A DNA stretch of 49,758 bases from Candidatus Methylomirabilota bacterium (GCA_016207095.1 JACQQF010000081.1:1-49758); one strand, 5' to 3'; counted from the stretch's first letter, positions 1 through 8,739 are shown. Numbers and translations are program-made. The notes: generated by a model from the letters alone, not told the origin.

Positions 1-312
1 GAACTGGCGCGGGCGCTGGCCTTGAATCCCACGCTGATTCTGCTGGATGAACCGATGGCGGGGCTGAACCTCGAGGAGACCGAGGACATGGCCCGGTTTA
101 TACTGGACATCAATGAGGCGGAGCGATGGCGAGTCACGTGTATCCTGGTTGAGCACGATATGGGTGTCGTCATGGATATCTCCAACAGGGTCGCCGTCCT
201 GAACTTCGGCGAAAAGATCGCGGAGGGGAGCCCGCAGGAGGTCCAGGCGGACCCGGCTGTGATTAAGGCGTACCTCGGAGAGGTCGAGGACCTCTATGCG
301 ACGCGCCGCTGA
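1..312 (+). CDS. livG: Branched-chain amino acid-type ABC transporter ATP-binding protein (LivG), C-terminal part
   Basis: The reading frame is open from the first base, so the gene begins before the window and only the last 103 codons are visible. The visible part carries the end of the ABC signature region, the Walker B aspartate and catalytic glutamate (LILLDEPMAGLN), the D-loop, and the H-loop histidine in LVEHDMGVVMDISNRV, followed by the GEKIAEGSP strand typical of LivG. It would energise import through LivH/LivM at the inner membrane. It overlaps the next gene by 17 bases, so the two are probably translationally coupled. Assignment to LivG rather than LivF follows from the VEHDM form of the H-loop and from a separate LivF further downstream. 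Confidence 0.93.
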   Translation, partial: ELARALALNPTLILLDEPMAGLNLEETEDMARFILDINEAERWRVTCILVEHDMGVVMDISNRVAVLNFGEKIAEGSPQEVQADPAVIKAYLGEVEDLYATRR

Positions 313-2245
313 ACGTTTCGTCCCCCCGATCGAGATCACCAAGGAATTGAGCCTCCCCAAGTTCCTGCTCCAAACCGCCAGGAAATACGGCAACCGGAAG
401 GTCGCCATGAGGGAAAAGGAGTTCGGCATTTGGCGGCCTATCACGTGGCAGGAGTACCTGGAGCGTGTCAAGGCGTTGGCCCTGGGCTTTGTGTCCCTCG
501 GTCTCGGTCGTGGGGATAAGGTGGCCCTCATCGGTCAGAACCGACCCGAGGGGCTGTGGGCTGAGATGGCCACGCTGTGTGTCGGCGGTGTTGCTGTCTG
601 GCTCTACCAGGACTCGCTGATCGACGAGGTTCAGTACATCGTGGACCACTCCGACGTCAAGTTTCTCATCGGGGAGGGACAGGAGGAGGTCGATAAGGGA
701 CTGGCCATAAAAGACCGCTGTCCCAAGCTCGAGCGGATCATCTGGGATGACCCAAGGGGGTTGCGCGGATACGACGACCCGATCCTGATCAGCCTCGAAG
801 AGGTCGCGAAGTTGGGGCAGGAGCTGGGGAAACGAGAGCCCAAGCTTTTCGAGGAACTGGTGGAGAAGGGGCAGGGAGACGATGTCTGCCTGCTGTTTTA
901 CACGTCGGGAACCACCGCGCGGCCCAAGGGAGCGCTGCTCACCCATTACAATATGCTGAAGATGGGCCAAAACATGATGAAGGTGGACCCGTGTGGAGAG
1001 GAGGACGACTTCGTCTCGTTTCTACCGTTTGCCTGGATCGGCGAGCTGATGATGTCGATCTCGTGCGGGCTGCAGGCCGGATTCACCATCAATTTTCCTG
1101 AGAGTCCCGAGACGATCCAGCAGAACATCCGAGAGATCGCTCCCCAGGTCCTCTTTTCGCCCCCGCGAATTTACGAGCAGATGGTTCGAACGGTACAGGT
1201 CCGCTACCTGGATGCCTCCCGCGTGAAGCGAAGGATCTATGAGTGGGCGATGCGTATAGGTGAGAGGATCGCGGATCTTAAGCTGGCCAAGAAACCGATC
1301 TCGTGGTGGCTTAAGGCCTTGGGGAGCCTGGCTGATCTGGCAGTTCACAAGAAGCTCCGCGATCATCTGGGCTTGGTAAGGGTGAGACGGGCGTACACAG
1401 GCGGCGCGGCATTGGGACCTGACCACCTCCGCTTTTTCCATGCCATCGGCGTGAACCTCAAGCAAATCTACGGCCAGACCGAGATCGCCGGGATCTCGGT
1501 CCTGCACCGTGATGGCGATGTGAAGTTCGACACGGTCGGAACACCACTTCCCGAAACGGAGGTCCGCATCGCCCCTGACGGCGAGATCCTCTCGCGAAGC
1601 CCGTGCGTCTTTCGGGGCTACTACAAGATGGCAGAGGAGACCGCGAACACCCTCAAGGACGGGTGGCTTCACTCCGGGGACATCGGCTTCCTGGATTCCG
1701 ACGGTCACCTGGTGGTGTTCGACCGGCGGAAGGACGTGATGACGCTTGCCGACGGGAGCCGCTTCTCTCCACAGTACCTTGAGACGAGACTGAAGTTCAG
1801 CCCGCACCTCAAGGATGTCTGGGTGATCGGCGACCTGCGCCCCTTTGTGACGGCCGTGGTCTGTATCGATGCCGGCGTAACCGGAAGGTGGGCTGAAGAA
1901 CGCCACATCCCCTATACCACCTATGCTGAGCTCTCTCAAAAGGCCGAGGTGCGCAGCCTTGTGGCGGAGGTGGTCCGGCATGTGAATCGGAGCATGCCTG
2001 CCCTGGCAAGAATCCTCAGATTCGTGAACCTGCACAAGGAGTTCGACGCTGACGATGAGGAGCTGACGCGAACGCGGAAGCTCCGCCGAACCTTCCTGGA
2101 GGAGCGATATCACGAGATCGTGGAAGCCCTCTTCTCGGGAGCGACGGAGGTCCACTTCGATACGACAGTCACCTACGAGGACGGCCGGGTGGCCCATAGC
2201 AAGACGGATCTTTTGGTTATGGATGTGCCGGGGGAGACAGGGTAG
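296..2245 (+). CDS. AMP-dependent long-chain acyl-CoA synthetase-like ligase (FadD15 type)
   Basis: This 649-residue enzyme belongs to the ANL adenylating superfamily. It activates a carboxylic acid to an acyl-adenylate and then to the CoA thioester. Visible motifs are the P-loop YTSGTTARPKG near residues 202-212, YGQTE near 393, HSGDIG near 459 and DRRKD near 475. The length and the long insert before YGQTE match the large FadD15-like acyl-CoA synthetases rather than short acetyl-CoA synthetases. It sits inside the liv operon, overlapping livG by 17 bases and abutting livH (TAG and GTG share one base), which suggests it activates the imported substrate. The substrate itself (fatty, aromatic or branched acid) cannot be read from the sequence. 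Confidence 0.92.
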   Translation: MRRAAERFVPPIEITKELSLPKFLLQTARKYGNRKVAMREKEFGIWRPITWQEYLERVKALALGFVSLGLGRGDKVALIGQNRPEGLWAEMATLCVGGVAVWLYQDSLIDEVQYIVDHSDVKFLIGEGQEEVDKGLAIKDRCPKLERIIWDDPRGLRGYDDPILISLEEVAKLGQELGKREPKLFEELVEKGQGDDVCLLFYTSGTTARPKGALLTHYNMLKMGQNMMKVDPCGEEDDFVSFLPFAWIGELMMSISCGLQAGFTINFPESPETIQQNIREIAPQVLFSPPRIYEQMVRTVQVRYLDASRVKRRIYEWAMRIGERIADLKLAKKPISWWLKALGSLADLAVHKKLRDHLGLVRVRRAYTGGAALGPDHLRFFHAIGVNLKQIYGQTEIAGISVLHRDGDVKFDTVGTPLPETEVRIAPDGEILSRSPCVFRGYYKMAEETANTLKDGWLHSGDIGFLDSDGHLVVFDRRKDVMTLADGSRFSPQYLETRLKFSPHLKDVWVIGDLRPFVTAVVCIDAGVTGRWAEERHIPYTTYAELSQKAEVRSLVAEVVRHVNRSMPALARILRFVNLHKEFDADDEELTRTRKLRRTFLEERYHEIVEALFSGATEVHFDTTVTYEDGRVAHSKTDLLVMDVPGETG

Positions 2246-3129
2246 TGGAGACCTTCCTCCAGCTCATCATCACCGGCATCCTGGTGGGGAGCATCTATGC
2301 ACTGGTCGCCCTGGGATGGACGATCATCTACAAATGCTCCGGCGTCCTCAACCTGGCGATGGGGGAACTGACCCTGCTGGGGGCTTACGTGTGTCTCGCG
2401 TTCTACACCTGGGGATTCCCCTTCCCCGTCGCCCTTCTGGCGACGCTCGTTGTCGGCTTCGTCCTCGGGCTGCTCACGGAGCGCTTGTTCCTGCGTCGGA
2501 TGATCGGACAGCCTGTTCTGGCGGTCATCATGATCACGGCCGGGCTTTCTTTCTTCTTCCGAGCGGTCGTGGGATTCATCTGGGGAACCGATACCCGGGT
2601 CTTTACGCCACAGGTCTTCCCCACAGAGCCAGTGCGGTTCGGCAAGATGGTGTTAGGGCAGGTGTACATCTGGAGCTTTCTCGCTGCATTGGTGCTCCTT
2701 GTGATCTTTGTCGCCTTCTTCCAGTACAGCCGGTGGGGCCTCTCCATGCAGGCGACGGCCGATGACGAGATGGCGGCCCTTTCTCTGGGGGTGAGTGCCA
2801 AGCGGGTCTATGCCCTTGCCTGGGCCATCGCCTTCATGGCGGCAGGGGTGGGAGGGACCTTGCTCGGGAACATCAACGGCCTGAACATCTCCGTCGGCCA
2901 CCTGGGAATCTTGGTCCTCCCTGCAGTCGTTCTGGGAGGCCTCAACTCGGTTCCCGGCGCCATCGTCGGTGGTATTGTGATCGGCATCCTCCAAAATCTC
3001 TCAGGGGGTTATCTGGAACAGTTGACGCCAGGTGGCGTGAAGGAGATCGCCCCGTTCGTTTTCATGGTGATCATCATGCTCTTCCGGCCGTACGGTCTCT
3101 GGGGGTGGGAGAAGATCGAGAGGGTCTAG
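2245..3129 (+). CDS. livH: Branched-chain amino acid-type ABC transporter permease LivH
   Basis: This is a 294-residue, very hydrophobic inner-membrane permease of the LivH family. The N-terminus (ITGILVGSIYALVALGWTII) and the motif LNLAMGELTLLGAY are characteristic. The EAA-like loop region lies near ADDEMAALSLGVSAKRVYAL, and LGGLNSVPGAIVGGIVIGIL marks the C-terminal membrane segments. The GTG start overlaps the stop of the upstream acyl-CoA synthetase by one base (TAGTG), which indicates coupled translation. It pairs with LivM downstream to form the membrane channel. Confidence 0.95.
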   Translation: METFLQLIITGILVGSIYALVALGWTIIYKCSGVLNLAMGELTLLGAYVCLAFYTWGFPFPVALLATLVVGFVLGLLTERLFLRRMIGQPVLAVIMITAGLSFFFRAVVGFIWGTDTRVFTPQVFPTEPVRFGKMVLGQVYIWSFLAALVLLVIFVAFFQYSRWGLSMQATADDEMAALSLGVSAKRVYALAWAIAFMAAGVGGTLLGNINGLNISVGHLGILVLPAVVLGGLNSVPGAIVGGIVIGILQNLSGGYLEQLTPGGVKEIAPFVFMVIIMLFRPYGLWGWEKIERV

Positions 3130-3217
3130 TGCCGAGCCAATACACTTCGCCTAGCGGTGTTGCTGGCCCTGTGACACTCCCTGTCCGAGATCCCGGGACG
3201 GGCTCCCGGACCGGGAC

Positions 3218-3239
3218 GACGTACCCGGAAACGTACGTC
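3218..3239 (+). other. Hairpin-forming sequence in the livH-livM gap
   Basis: The 190-bp gap between livH and livM is unusually long for a transporter operon and is rich in small inverted repeats. The clearest pairs GACGTAC (3218-3224) with GTACGTC (3233-3239) over an 8-base loop. Just upstream, TCCCGG and CCGGGA (3204-3216) can also pair. No T-run follows, so this is not a convincing intrinsic terminator. It could stabilise or process the mRNA; that role is inference. Confidence 0.4.
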
Positions 3240-3319
3240 TCGATCGGCCTCAGGGCCAGCGCCTTGCTATGCTCGTTTCTTGGGTCGACACGGGGCGCAA
3301 CAGGTTAGCGTGAAATAAC

Positions 3320-4381
3320 ATGTATTTGCCAAGCGGGGTCTATCACGAGACCTATCGGGCCGACAATGCCTGGTGGCAGACGACCTTTGTCCGAGCCAAG
3401 ATGGCGCTCCTGGTCGTCTTGCTCCTTGTCGGCGTGCCACTGGCCGGCAATTACCCCCTCTCGATTGCGAATGTCATCGGCTACACGATCCTCTCGGCCC
3501 TTGGGGTCCAGCTTCTTATCGGCTACTGCGGGATGATCACGCTCGGCCACGCTGCCTTCATCGCCGTGGGGGCCTACGTCACCGCTATCGGAATGCTCCG
3601 GTACGGGCTTCCATACTCGGTCAGTATGGTGCTGGGGGCGATCCTTGCAGGGCTGTGGAGCGTTCTCTTTGGGCTCCCGTCCGCCAAGGTCAAAGGATTC
3701 TACCTCATCATGACAACCATGGCGGCTCAGTTTGTGACAGTTGATTTCATCATCACCCAGTATGTAAGTCGGGTCGGCGGGAGGGGTCATTACTTCTCAC
3801 TTCCGCCTGGAACGATCACCATCGGGCCGTGGGTCATCGACACAGAGCTGAAGGTCTACTACCTCATGATCTGCCTCGTCACTCTATGCACCGTGGGAAT
3901 GGCTAATCTGCTTCGGACGAGGGTGGGTCGGGCCTGGATTGCTATTCGGGATAATGACATCGCCGCCGAGATGATGGGGGTGAATGTGGTCCGCTACAAG
4001 CTCCTTGCTTTCTTCGTCGCCGGTGTCCTGGGAGGCATCGCCGGAGCCTTCTGGATCAGCTCTCTGTACGTTGTCAGCGCGGAGCACTTCCAGTTTTCCT
4101 GGTCTATTTGGATTGTGGGTGTTATCCTGATCGGCGGGGTAGGGAGCCTGCACGGGGTCATCTTTGGCTCGGTCTTCGTCACGGTTCTCCTCGAGGCGCT
4201 GAAGTTCGCCGTCATCCCATTAAGCGACGCATTCCCCGCGCTTTCCACCGGTTTCCTGTATATCAAGGAGGGGGTCTTCGGGCTGGCGATTGTCCTGTTC
4301 TTACTCTACGAGCCGCATGGCTTGGCCTACCGGTGGCAGCAGTTCAAGAACTACTTTAACCTGTGGCCGTTCGCCTACTAG
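3320..4381 (+). CDS. livM: Branched-chain amino acid-type ABC transporter permease LivM
   Basis: This 353-residue permease of the LivM family has an N-terminal cytoplasmic stretch followed by about eight to ten hydrophobic segments. Typical LivM motifs are LGVQLLIGYCGMITLGHAAF, RTRVGRAWIAIRDNDIAAEMMGVNV (the EAA-like coupling loop to the ATPase) and IWIVGVILIGGVGSLHGVIFG. The C-terminal LYEPHGLAYRW motif is also characteristic. It forms the heterodimeric channel with LivH. The ATG at 3320 lacks a strong Shine-Dalgarno sequence, but the following residues fit the usual LivM N-terminus. Confidence 0.95.
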   Translation: MYLPSGVYHETYRADNAWWQTTFVRAKMALLVVLLLVGVPLAGNYPLSIANVIGYTILSALGVQLLIGYCGMITLGHAAFIAVGAYVTAIGMLRYGLPYSVSMVLGAILAGLWSVLFGLPSAKVKGFYLIMTTMAAQFVTVDFIITQYVSRVGGRGHYFSLPPGTITIGPWVIDTELKVYYLMICLVTLCTVGMANLLRTRVGRAWIAIRDNDIAAEMMGVNVVRYKLLAFFVAGVLGGIAGAFWISSLYVVSAEHFQFSWSIWIVGVILIGGVGSLHGVIFGSVFVTVLLEALKFAVIPLSDAFPALSTGFLYIKEGVFGLAIVLFLLYEPHGLAYRWQQFKNYFNLWPFAY

Positions 4382-4477
4382 CAAAAAGGGGATGCTCGCC
4401 TGCGGGATCATGATCGGTTATCTGCGAGGGAGAAAGCGCACTCTCGTCGTTTTCAATGGAGTGAAGAGAATGCCGCT

Positions 4478-4513
4478 CCCTTCCCTGGAATCGCGGGAGG
4501 GCGGAGGGAAGGG
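4478..4513 (+). other. Inverted repeat between livM and livK
   Basis: CCCTTCCC (4478-4485) pairs perfectly with GGGAAGGG (4506-4513) across a 20-base loop in the 206-bp gap between livM and the binding-protein gene. Binding-protein genes are often expressed more strongly than the permease genes of the same operon, and intergenic stem-loops commonly protect such transcripts. That role here is inferred. No T-run follows the stem. Confidence 0.4.
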
Positions 4514-4587
4514 GCAGGAGCACCCACCGTCAAGCGAATTCAGCAGCGTAGCACTGGCAACCAACGTCTCATCACAGGAGGTGGACG

Positions 4588-5838
4588 ATGCGAATGAAAA
4601 CGTTGATCCGGATCGCCTGCAGCTTTCTTATGGCGACCTTGCTGCCGTTACAAGCAGGGGCGCAAAGCGAGGTCAAGCTCGGCTCCCTGAATGACTTTAC
4701 GGGCCCCACATCTGACGTGGGCAAAGATGCCGCGTTAGGAATCCGCGAAGCGGTCGGGTACGTTAATGACACTGGCGGGATCAACGGCAAGCGCATCAAG
4801 CTCCTCCAGTACGATTACGGCTATCGAGTCCCCGAGGCCATCACCACCTACAAGCGATTCCGTGACTTCGATAAGGTGGTGGCGGTTTTTGGATGGGGGA
4901 CGGGCGATACCGAAGCCCTTGCGCCGACCGTCGCAAAGGACAAGCTGCCCTACCTCTCTCACTCCTTCTCCGCGTTCCTTGCTGATCCCAAGAAGACCCC
5001 ATATAATTTTATCTACGGAACAGACTACTCCAGCAACGCAAGGGCGGCCATGACCGCATGGTATGATCAGGTTTGGCTCAAAGATCCCCGTTTCAAGGCA
5101 GAGCGCGACAAAGGCGTCAAGCCTCGGTTTGTCAGTTTTTATATGAAGGCCTGTCCATATTGCAGCGCCGCCATCAAAGCGCTGAATGATCACGCGGCGA
5201 TCCTCGGCTTCGAGGTGGGGCCGGACCAGGACGTGCCCCTGACCGCCCTGGACGTCAAAAGCCAGATTATCGCTGTCGAAGGGTTCAAGCCTCACCTGAT
5301 CTGGCATGGCAACATCGTAATGTCGGTCGCCACGGCCTTAAAGGATGCCCGCGCCCTGGGGCTAAAAGCTGACCATATCGTCAACAACTGGGGCTTCGAC
5401 GAGAACCTTGTTAAGCTGGCCGGCCCGGCGGCCGAGGGGGTCATCGGACCAGCCGTCAATGCGTTCTATGGGGAGAAGGCTCCGTTGATGGACAAGGTAG
5501 TGGAATACGCCAAAAAGATGACCCCAGGTGTTCCGCAGCAGAATCGTCTGATTCGCACCGTTCAGTCCTGGGTGGATGTTTTGCTCATGCGGGAGGCGCT
5601 GGTGCGAGCCGATAAGGCCGGTAAGCTCAACGGACCGGGGATCAAAGAGGCGTTCGAAAGCATCCGGGACTGGACCCCGGGCCTTGGGCGACCTCCGATC
5701 ACCATTACCCCAACCGATCATCGTCCGGGGTCGTTCGTGCGCGTCTACCGAATTCAAAAGGGGAAGTTCAACCTTCTCGAGGCGGTCGATCTCAAGAAGC
5801 GGTGGCCAGAGAAGTGGGACATGTGGCTGGGCTATTAG
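4588..5838 (+). CDS. livK: ABC transporter substrate-binding protein, LivK / periplasmic binding protein type I family
   Basis: This 416-residue exported binding protein would deliver the ligand to LivHM. A signal peptide occupies about residues 1-26, with a basic start, a hydrophobic core ACSFLMATLLPL and cleavage near AGA-QS. The mature protein begins VKLGSLNDFTGPTSDVG, the standard LivK opening. A strong ribosome site (AGGAGG, 4576-4581) precedes the ATG by six bases. Residues 189-192 read CPYC, a thioredoxin/glutaredoxin-like pair unusual in this family. Its location between permease and LivF genes supports membership of the same system. Ligand specificity cannot be read from sequence; two CoA ligases nearby suggest a carboxylic acid rather than an amino acid. 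Confidence 0.93.
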   Translation: MRMKTLIRIACSFLMATLLPLQAGAQSEVKLGSLNDFTGPTSDVGKDAALGIREAVGYVNDTGGINGKRIKLLQYDYGYRVPEAITTYKRFRDFDKVVAVFGWGTGDTEALAPTVAKDKLPYLSHSFSAFLADPKKTPYNFIYGTDYSSNARAAMTAWYDQVWLKDPRFKAERDKGVKPRFVSFYMKACPYCSAAIKALNDHAAILGFEVGPDQDVPLTALDVKSQIIAVEGFKPHLIWHGNIVMSVATALKDARALGLKADHIVNNWGFDENLVKLAGPAAEGVIGPAVNAFYGEKAPLMDKVVEYAKKMTPGVPQQNRLIRTVQSWVDVLLMREALVRADKAGKLNGPGIKEAFESIRDWTPGLGRPPITITPTDHRPGSFVRVYRIQKGKFNLLEAVDLKKRWPEKWDMWLGY

Positions 5839-5840
5839 AG

Positions 5841-5917
5841 GCTTGGATCGTAGATCCTGGATCTGAGATCTTGGGGTCTATCCTCTAGAATCCAGCATCC
5901 ATGATCTAAGACCAAGC
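5841..5917. repeat. Imperfect long inverted repeat upstream of livF
   Basis: The gap between livK and livF is almost wholly an imperfect inverted repeat of about 30 bases per arm. The left arm begins GCTTGGATCGTAGATC at 5841. The right arm ends with its near complement, closing in GATCTAAGACCAAGC at 5917. Both arms are rich in GATC-containing words. The livF start at 5931 has no visible Shine-Dalgarno sequence, so the stem may influence livF translation or insulate livK mRNA. It resembles a dispersed non-coding repeat, but no second copy is in this window. Confidence 0.5.
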
Positions 5918-5930
5918 GCCTGGCTTCCAC

Positions 5931-6725
5931 ATGCTGAAAATCAACAACATTGAGGTCTTCTATCACGAGGTTATTCTGGCGCTGAAGGGAATCTCGCTGG
6001 AGGTTCCCACCGGCGGGGTTGTTGCGCTCCTCGGGGCCAACGGCGCCGGGAAGAGCACGACGCTGAAGGCGATCTCGGGGTTACTCCGACACGAGAATGG
6101 GAAAGTGGCCCAGGGGAGCATCGAGTTTTTGGGGGAGCGGATCGACCACAGGTCCGCCGAGGAGATCGCCCGGATGGGGATCGTCCAAGTGATCGAAGGG
6201 CGGCGAGTCTTCGAGCATCTTACAGTGGAGCAAAACCTCAAGGTTGGCGCTCACCTCCGCGGCAATGGGGCTACAATCCGTAACGGCCTGGAGGCTGTCT
6301 ACCGCTACTTTCCTCGCCTCCGGGAGCGCCGCAATGTGGTTGCCGGGTTCATCAGCGGCGGTGAGCAACAGATGACCGTCATTGGGCGGGCCCTGATGAC
6401 GGGCCCCAAACTCTTGCTCCTGGATGAGCCTTCCATGGGGCTTGCCCCCCTTCTGATCAAGGAGATCTTTGAGATCATCACCCGACTGTACCAGGAGGAG
6501 AAGATTTCAATCTTGCTGGTTGAACAGAATGCCAAGCTGGCCCTTGCTGTTGCGCAGCATGCCTATGTGTTGGAGAGCGGTCGAGTGGTGATGGACGGAC
6601 CGTCCGAGCAGCTCAGGGAGAATCCCGACATTCGGGATTTTTACCTCGGCCTGACTGACCTAGGTGCTAGGAAAAGTTTTCGCGCGGTGAAACATTACAA
6701 GCGGCGGAAGCGGTGGATTACGTAA
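5931..6725 (+). CDS. livF: Branched-chain amino acid-type ABC transporter ATP-binding protein LivF
   Basis: This 264-residue ATPase has a Walker A GANGAGKST (residues 35-43), Q-loop, ABC signature ISGGEQQ near 141, Walker B LLLLDEPSMGLAP near 160, and H-loop replaced by the LivF-typical VEQNAKLALAVAQHAYVLESG. A basic C-terminal extension (residues 240-264, ending KRRKRWIT) goes beyond the usual 235-240 residue LivF. Such a tail is recalled from LivF proteins that sit beside acyl-CoA ligases, but this was not checked. It would dimerise with LivG to drive transport. Confidence 0.94.
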   Translation: MLKINNIEVFYHEVILALKGISLEVPTGGVVALLGANGAGKSTTLKAISGLLRHENGKVAQGSIEFLGERIDHRSAEEIARMGIVQVIEGRRVFEHLTVEQNLKVGAHLRGNGATIRNGLEAVYRYFPRLRERRNVVAGFISGGEQQMTVIGRALMTGPKLLLLDEPSMGLAPLLIKEIFEIITRLYQEEKISILLVEQNAKLALAVAQHAYVLESGRVVMDGPSEQLRENPDIRDFYLGLTDLGARKSFRAVKHYKRRKRWIT

Positions 6726-6756
6726 CCGTATCGCTGCAAAGAAAAGGGGGAGAGCG

Positions 6757-7317
6757 ATGCGAAAGGCCCTTCTGACGGCAATGATGGTCATGTTCTTGGC
6801 AGGTTGGAGTGCCATCGGGGAGGCCACGGCGGCAAAACTCCAAACGCCCACCGTAGAACTGGAACGGGTAGAGATCCAGAGCTATTTCCCATATGCGGAG
6901 AAGCCGACCCGCGTACCCCTCGTTTTGGCCTTTATCTTCAGAATCACCAACCCCAATACCTTCATGGTTGGGATGGAGGATATGAGGTTCACCTATGGAT
7001 TCGAAGCCAAACCCGGCGAATTCTTCGACCTGAACACCCCCACTGTGTTCGACACGATGTATATCCCAGGCAAGACGACTAACCAGCTTCGGGTAGTCAG
7101 TGTGCTGGACTCGATGGTGGTCCCGTCGACTCTCGCCGTTAGCTCAGGCTTTCGCGTTCAGGCCCTCGAGCTGAAGATCCCGGATGTCGTGAAAATGTGG
7201 TGGGAGCAGATCGGCGATTTCAGCTTTGGGATCAGAGTAACGGAAGGCGTAGCAAGCTTCATTAGTAAGGAGGGAGGCGTCCTGGCCACATTTGAAGGGA
7301 AGTTTCCTAGGAAGTAA
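6757..7317 (+). CDS. Exported LEA-like (water-stress/hypersensitive-response domain-like) protein
   Basis: This 186-residue protein has a clear signal peptide (MRKALLTAMMVMFLAGWSAI, cleavage near ATA-AK). The mature part begins with a pattern of beta strands: VELERVEIQSYF, VPLVLAFIFRITNPNTF, and later VSSGFRVQALELKIPD. The ITNPN element after a strand is typical of LEA14-like domains. AGGGGGAGAGCG at the 3' side of the livF gap supplies a ribosome site before the ATG. Its position between livF and a CoA ligase suggests a periplasmic or outer-membrane accessory role for the transport module, but no specific function can be assigned. Exported-protein call is firm; LEA-like call is moderate. Confidence 0.75.
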   Translation: MRKALLTAMMVMFLAGWSAIGEATAAKLQTPTVELERVEIQSYFPYAEKPTRVPLVLAFIFRITNPNTFMVGMEDMRFTYGFEAKPGEFFDLNTPTVFDTMYIPGKTTNQLRVVSVLDSMVVPSTLAVSSGFRVQALELKIPDVVKMWWEQIGDFSFGIRVTEGVASFISKEGGVLATFEGKFPRK

Positions 7318-7452
7318 CTCAAACTGTCAACCAGCCAACCGTCGAGGAGTGTGCCGAAGAAACGATGATGACGGTAGGGCGCCAATAAGGGCGATCAGGG
7401 GATCAACCACGACAGCAGCAGGACTGGTGACTGTCCTTACGGGACAAATGAG

Positions 7453-8739
7453 GTGGTGGCAGAGGCGATTGATCGCAATTCAGGCCTTTATGACCCGGAA
7501 CTCGAGGCGATGTCCGCGGATCGCCGGCGGGCCTATCATGCGGAGCGGCTTCGGGCTGTCGTCAAGTACGCCTATGACCACTCACCTCACTTCCGGCGAC
7601 GAATGGAGCACGCCGGCCTGACCCCGGCTGCTATCACGCAAATCCACGACCTGGCCCGCCTACCCGTCCTGAAGAAATCGACGCTACCGCAGCTGCAGAA
7701 GCAAGACCCGCCGTTCGGGGGCCTGCTGGCGGCCCCCCTCTCCGAGGTGAGCCGGATCTTCCAGTCGCCTGGGCCTCTCTATGAACCCGAGGGCCGAAGG
7801 CCGGATTACTGGCGGATGACCAGAGCTTTTTATGCCGGCGGGTTTCGCCCCGGTGATCTAGTTCAGGTCACCTTTGCCTATCACCTGTCCCCCGGCGGCT
7901 GGATGTGCGACGGCGGCCTGAGAGCGCTCGGGTGCGTTGTGGTGCCGGGTGGGGTGGGCAATACTGAGTTGCAGGCTCAGTGTCTGCGGGACCTTCGGGT
8001 GATGGGATATGTTGGCACGGCTGCCTTCCTTTCAACGCTGATCACCAAGGCCGAAGAGATGGGGTGCAATGTCCTGGAGGATCTCTGCCTTCGCGTCGCG
8101 TCGGTCAGCGGCGCGATGATGGCGGAGTCGATGCGGCACATGATGGCTGACCGATATCGGCTCACGATCAGACAGATCTACGCGATCGGTGATCTGGGCC
8201 TTGTTGGCTATGAGTGCCAGAAGGCCTCAGGGATGCACATCGCCGATGACCTGATCCTGCAAATCGTCGACCCGCAGAGCGGGATAGAGCTCGAGATCGG
8301 GCAGCCTGGAGAGGTCGTGGTCACCGTGTTCGACCACCTGTACCCGCTCATCCGTTTTGGGACAGGCGACCTCTCGGCGGTCACGACAGAGCCCTGTCGG
8401 TGCGGGAGGACCTCCGCGCGGCTGACTCGAATCATGGGCAGGGTGGATGAGGTCACAAAGATCAAGGGAATGTTCGTTCACCCTCGGCAGGTGGATGAGG
8501 TCGTGGCGGCATTTCCTGAGGTGCTTCGCTATCAGGTCGTCGTCCGCCTGAAAGGACATGACGATCAGATGGCCTATCTGGTTGAGCTGGCGAGTGGTGT
8601 GAAACCCGAACCGCTCTTGACAAAACTGAGAGACAAGACCAGAGAGCTCCTCAAGATCACGGCCAACGTCGAGGTGGTTCCTCCGGGTACGATCGTCGAG
8701 GGAGCGAAGAAGATCCTCGATGAACGCCGGTGGGACTGA
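7453..8739 (+). CDS. Phenylacetate-CoA ligase family protein (PaaK-like)
   Basis: This 428-residue AMP-forming ligase has the size and ordering of PaaK. The N-terminal motif RLRAVVKYAYDHSPHFRRRM, the DLARLPVLKKSTL segment and the C-terminal RLTRIMGRVDEVTKIKGMFVHPRQV are all family hallmarks. The acyl-adenylate region is divergent: a canonical SSGTTG P-loop is not obvious and is replaced around residues 97-107 by IFQSPGPLYEP. This resembles a PaaK subgroup linked with liv operons rather than bona fide phenylacetate degradation genes. GTG at 7453 was taken as start; the ribosome site is weak. It ends the transport/activation cluster and probably makes a CoA thioester, with substrate unknown. 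Confidence 0.85.
   Translation: MVAEAIDRNSGLYDPELEAMSADRRRAYHAERLRAVVKYAYDHSPHFRRRMEHAGLTPAAITQIHDLARLPVLKKSTLPQLQKQDPPFGGLLAAPLSEVSRIFQSPGPLYEPEGRRPDYWRMTRAFYAGGFRPGDLVQVTFAYHLSPGGWMCDGGLRALGCVVVPGGVGNTELQAQCLRDLRVMGYVGTAAFLSTLITKAEEMGCNVLEDLCLRVASVSGAMMAESMRHMMADRYRLTIRQIYAIGDLGLVGYECQKASGMHIADDLILQIVDPQSGIELEIGQPGEVVVTVFDHLYPLIRFGTGDLSAVTTEPCRCGRTSARLTRIMGRVDEVTKIKGMFVHPRQVDEVVAAFPEVLRYQVVVRLKGHDDQMAYLVELASGVKPEPLLTKLRDKTRELLKITANVEVVPPGTIVEGAKKILDERRWD

Noticed and set aside
1022..2197. Long antisense open frame of 391 codons opposite the acyl-CoA synthetase
   Set aside because: It is a shadow of a GC-rich gene in another frame; composition is biased to Arg, His and Leu and no family is recognisable.
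3105..3308. Open frame between livH and livM
   Set aside because: It starts inside livH, runs through hairpin-rich intergenic DNA and resembles no protein.
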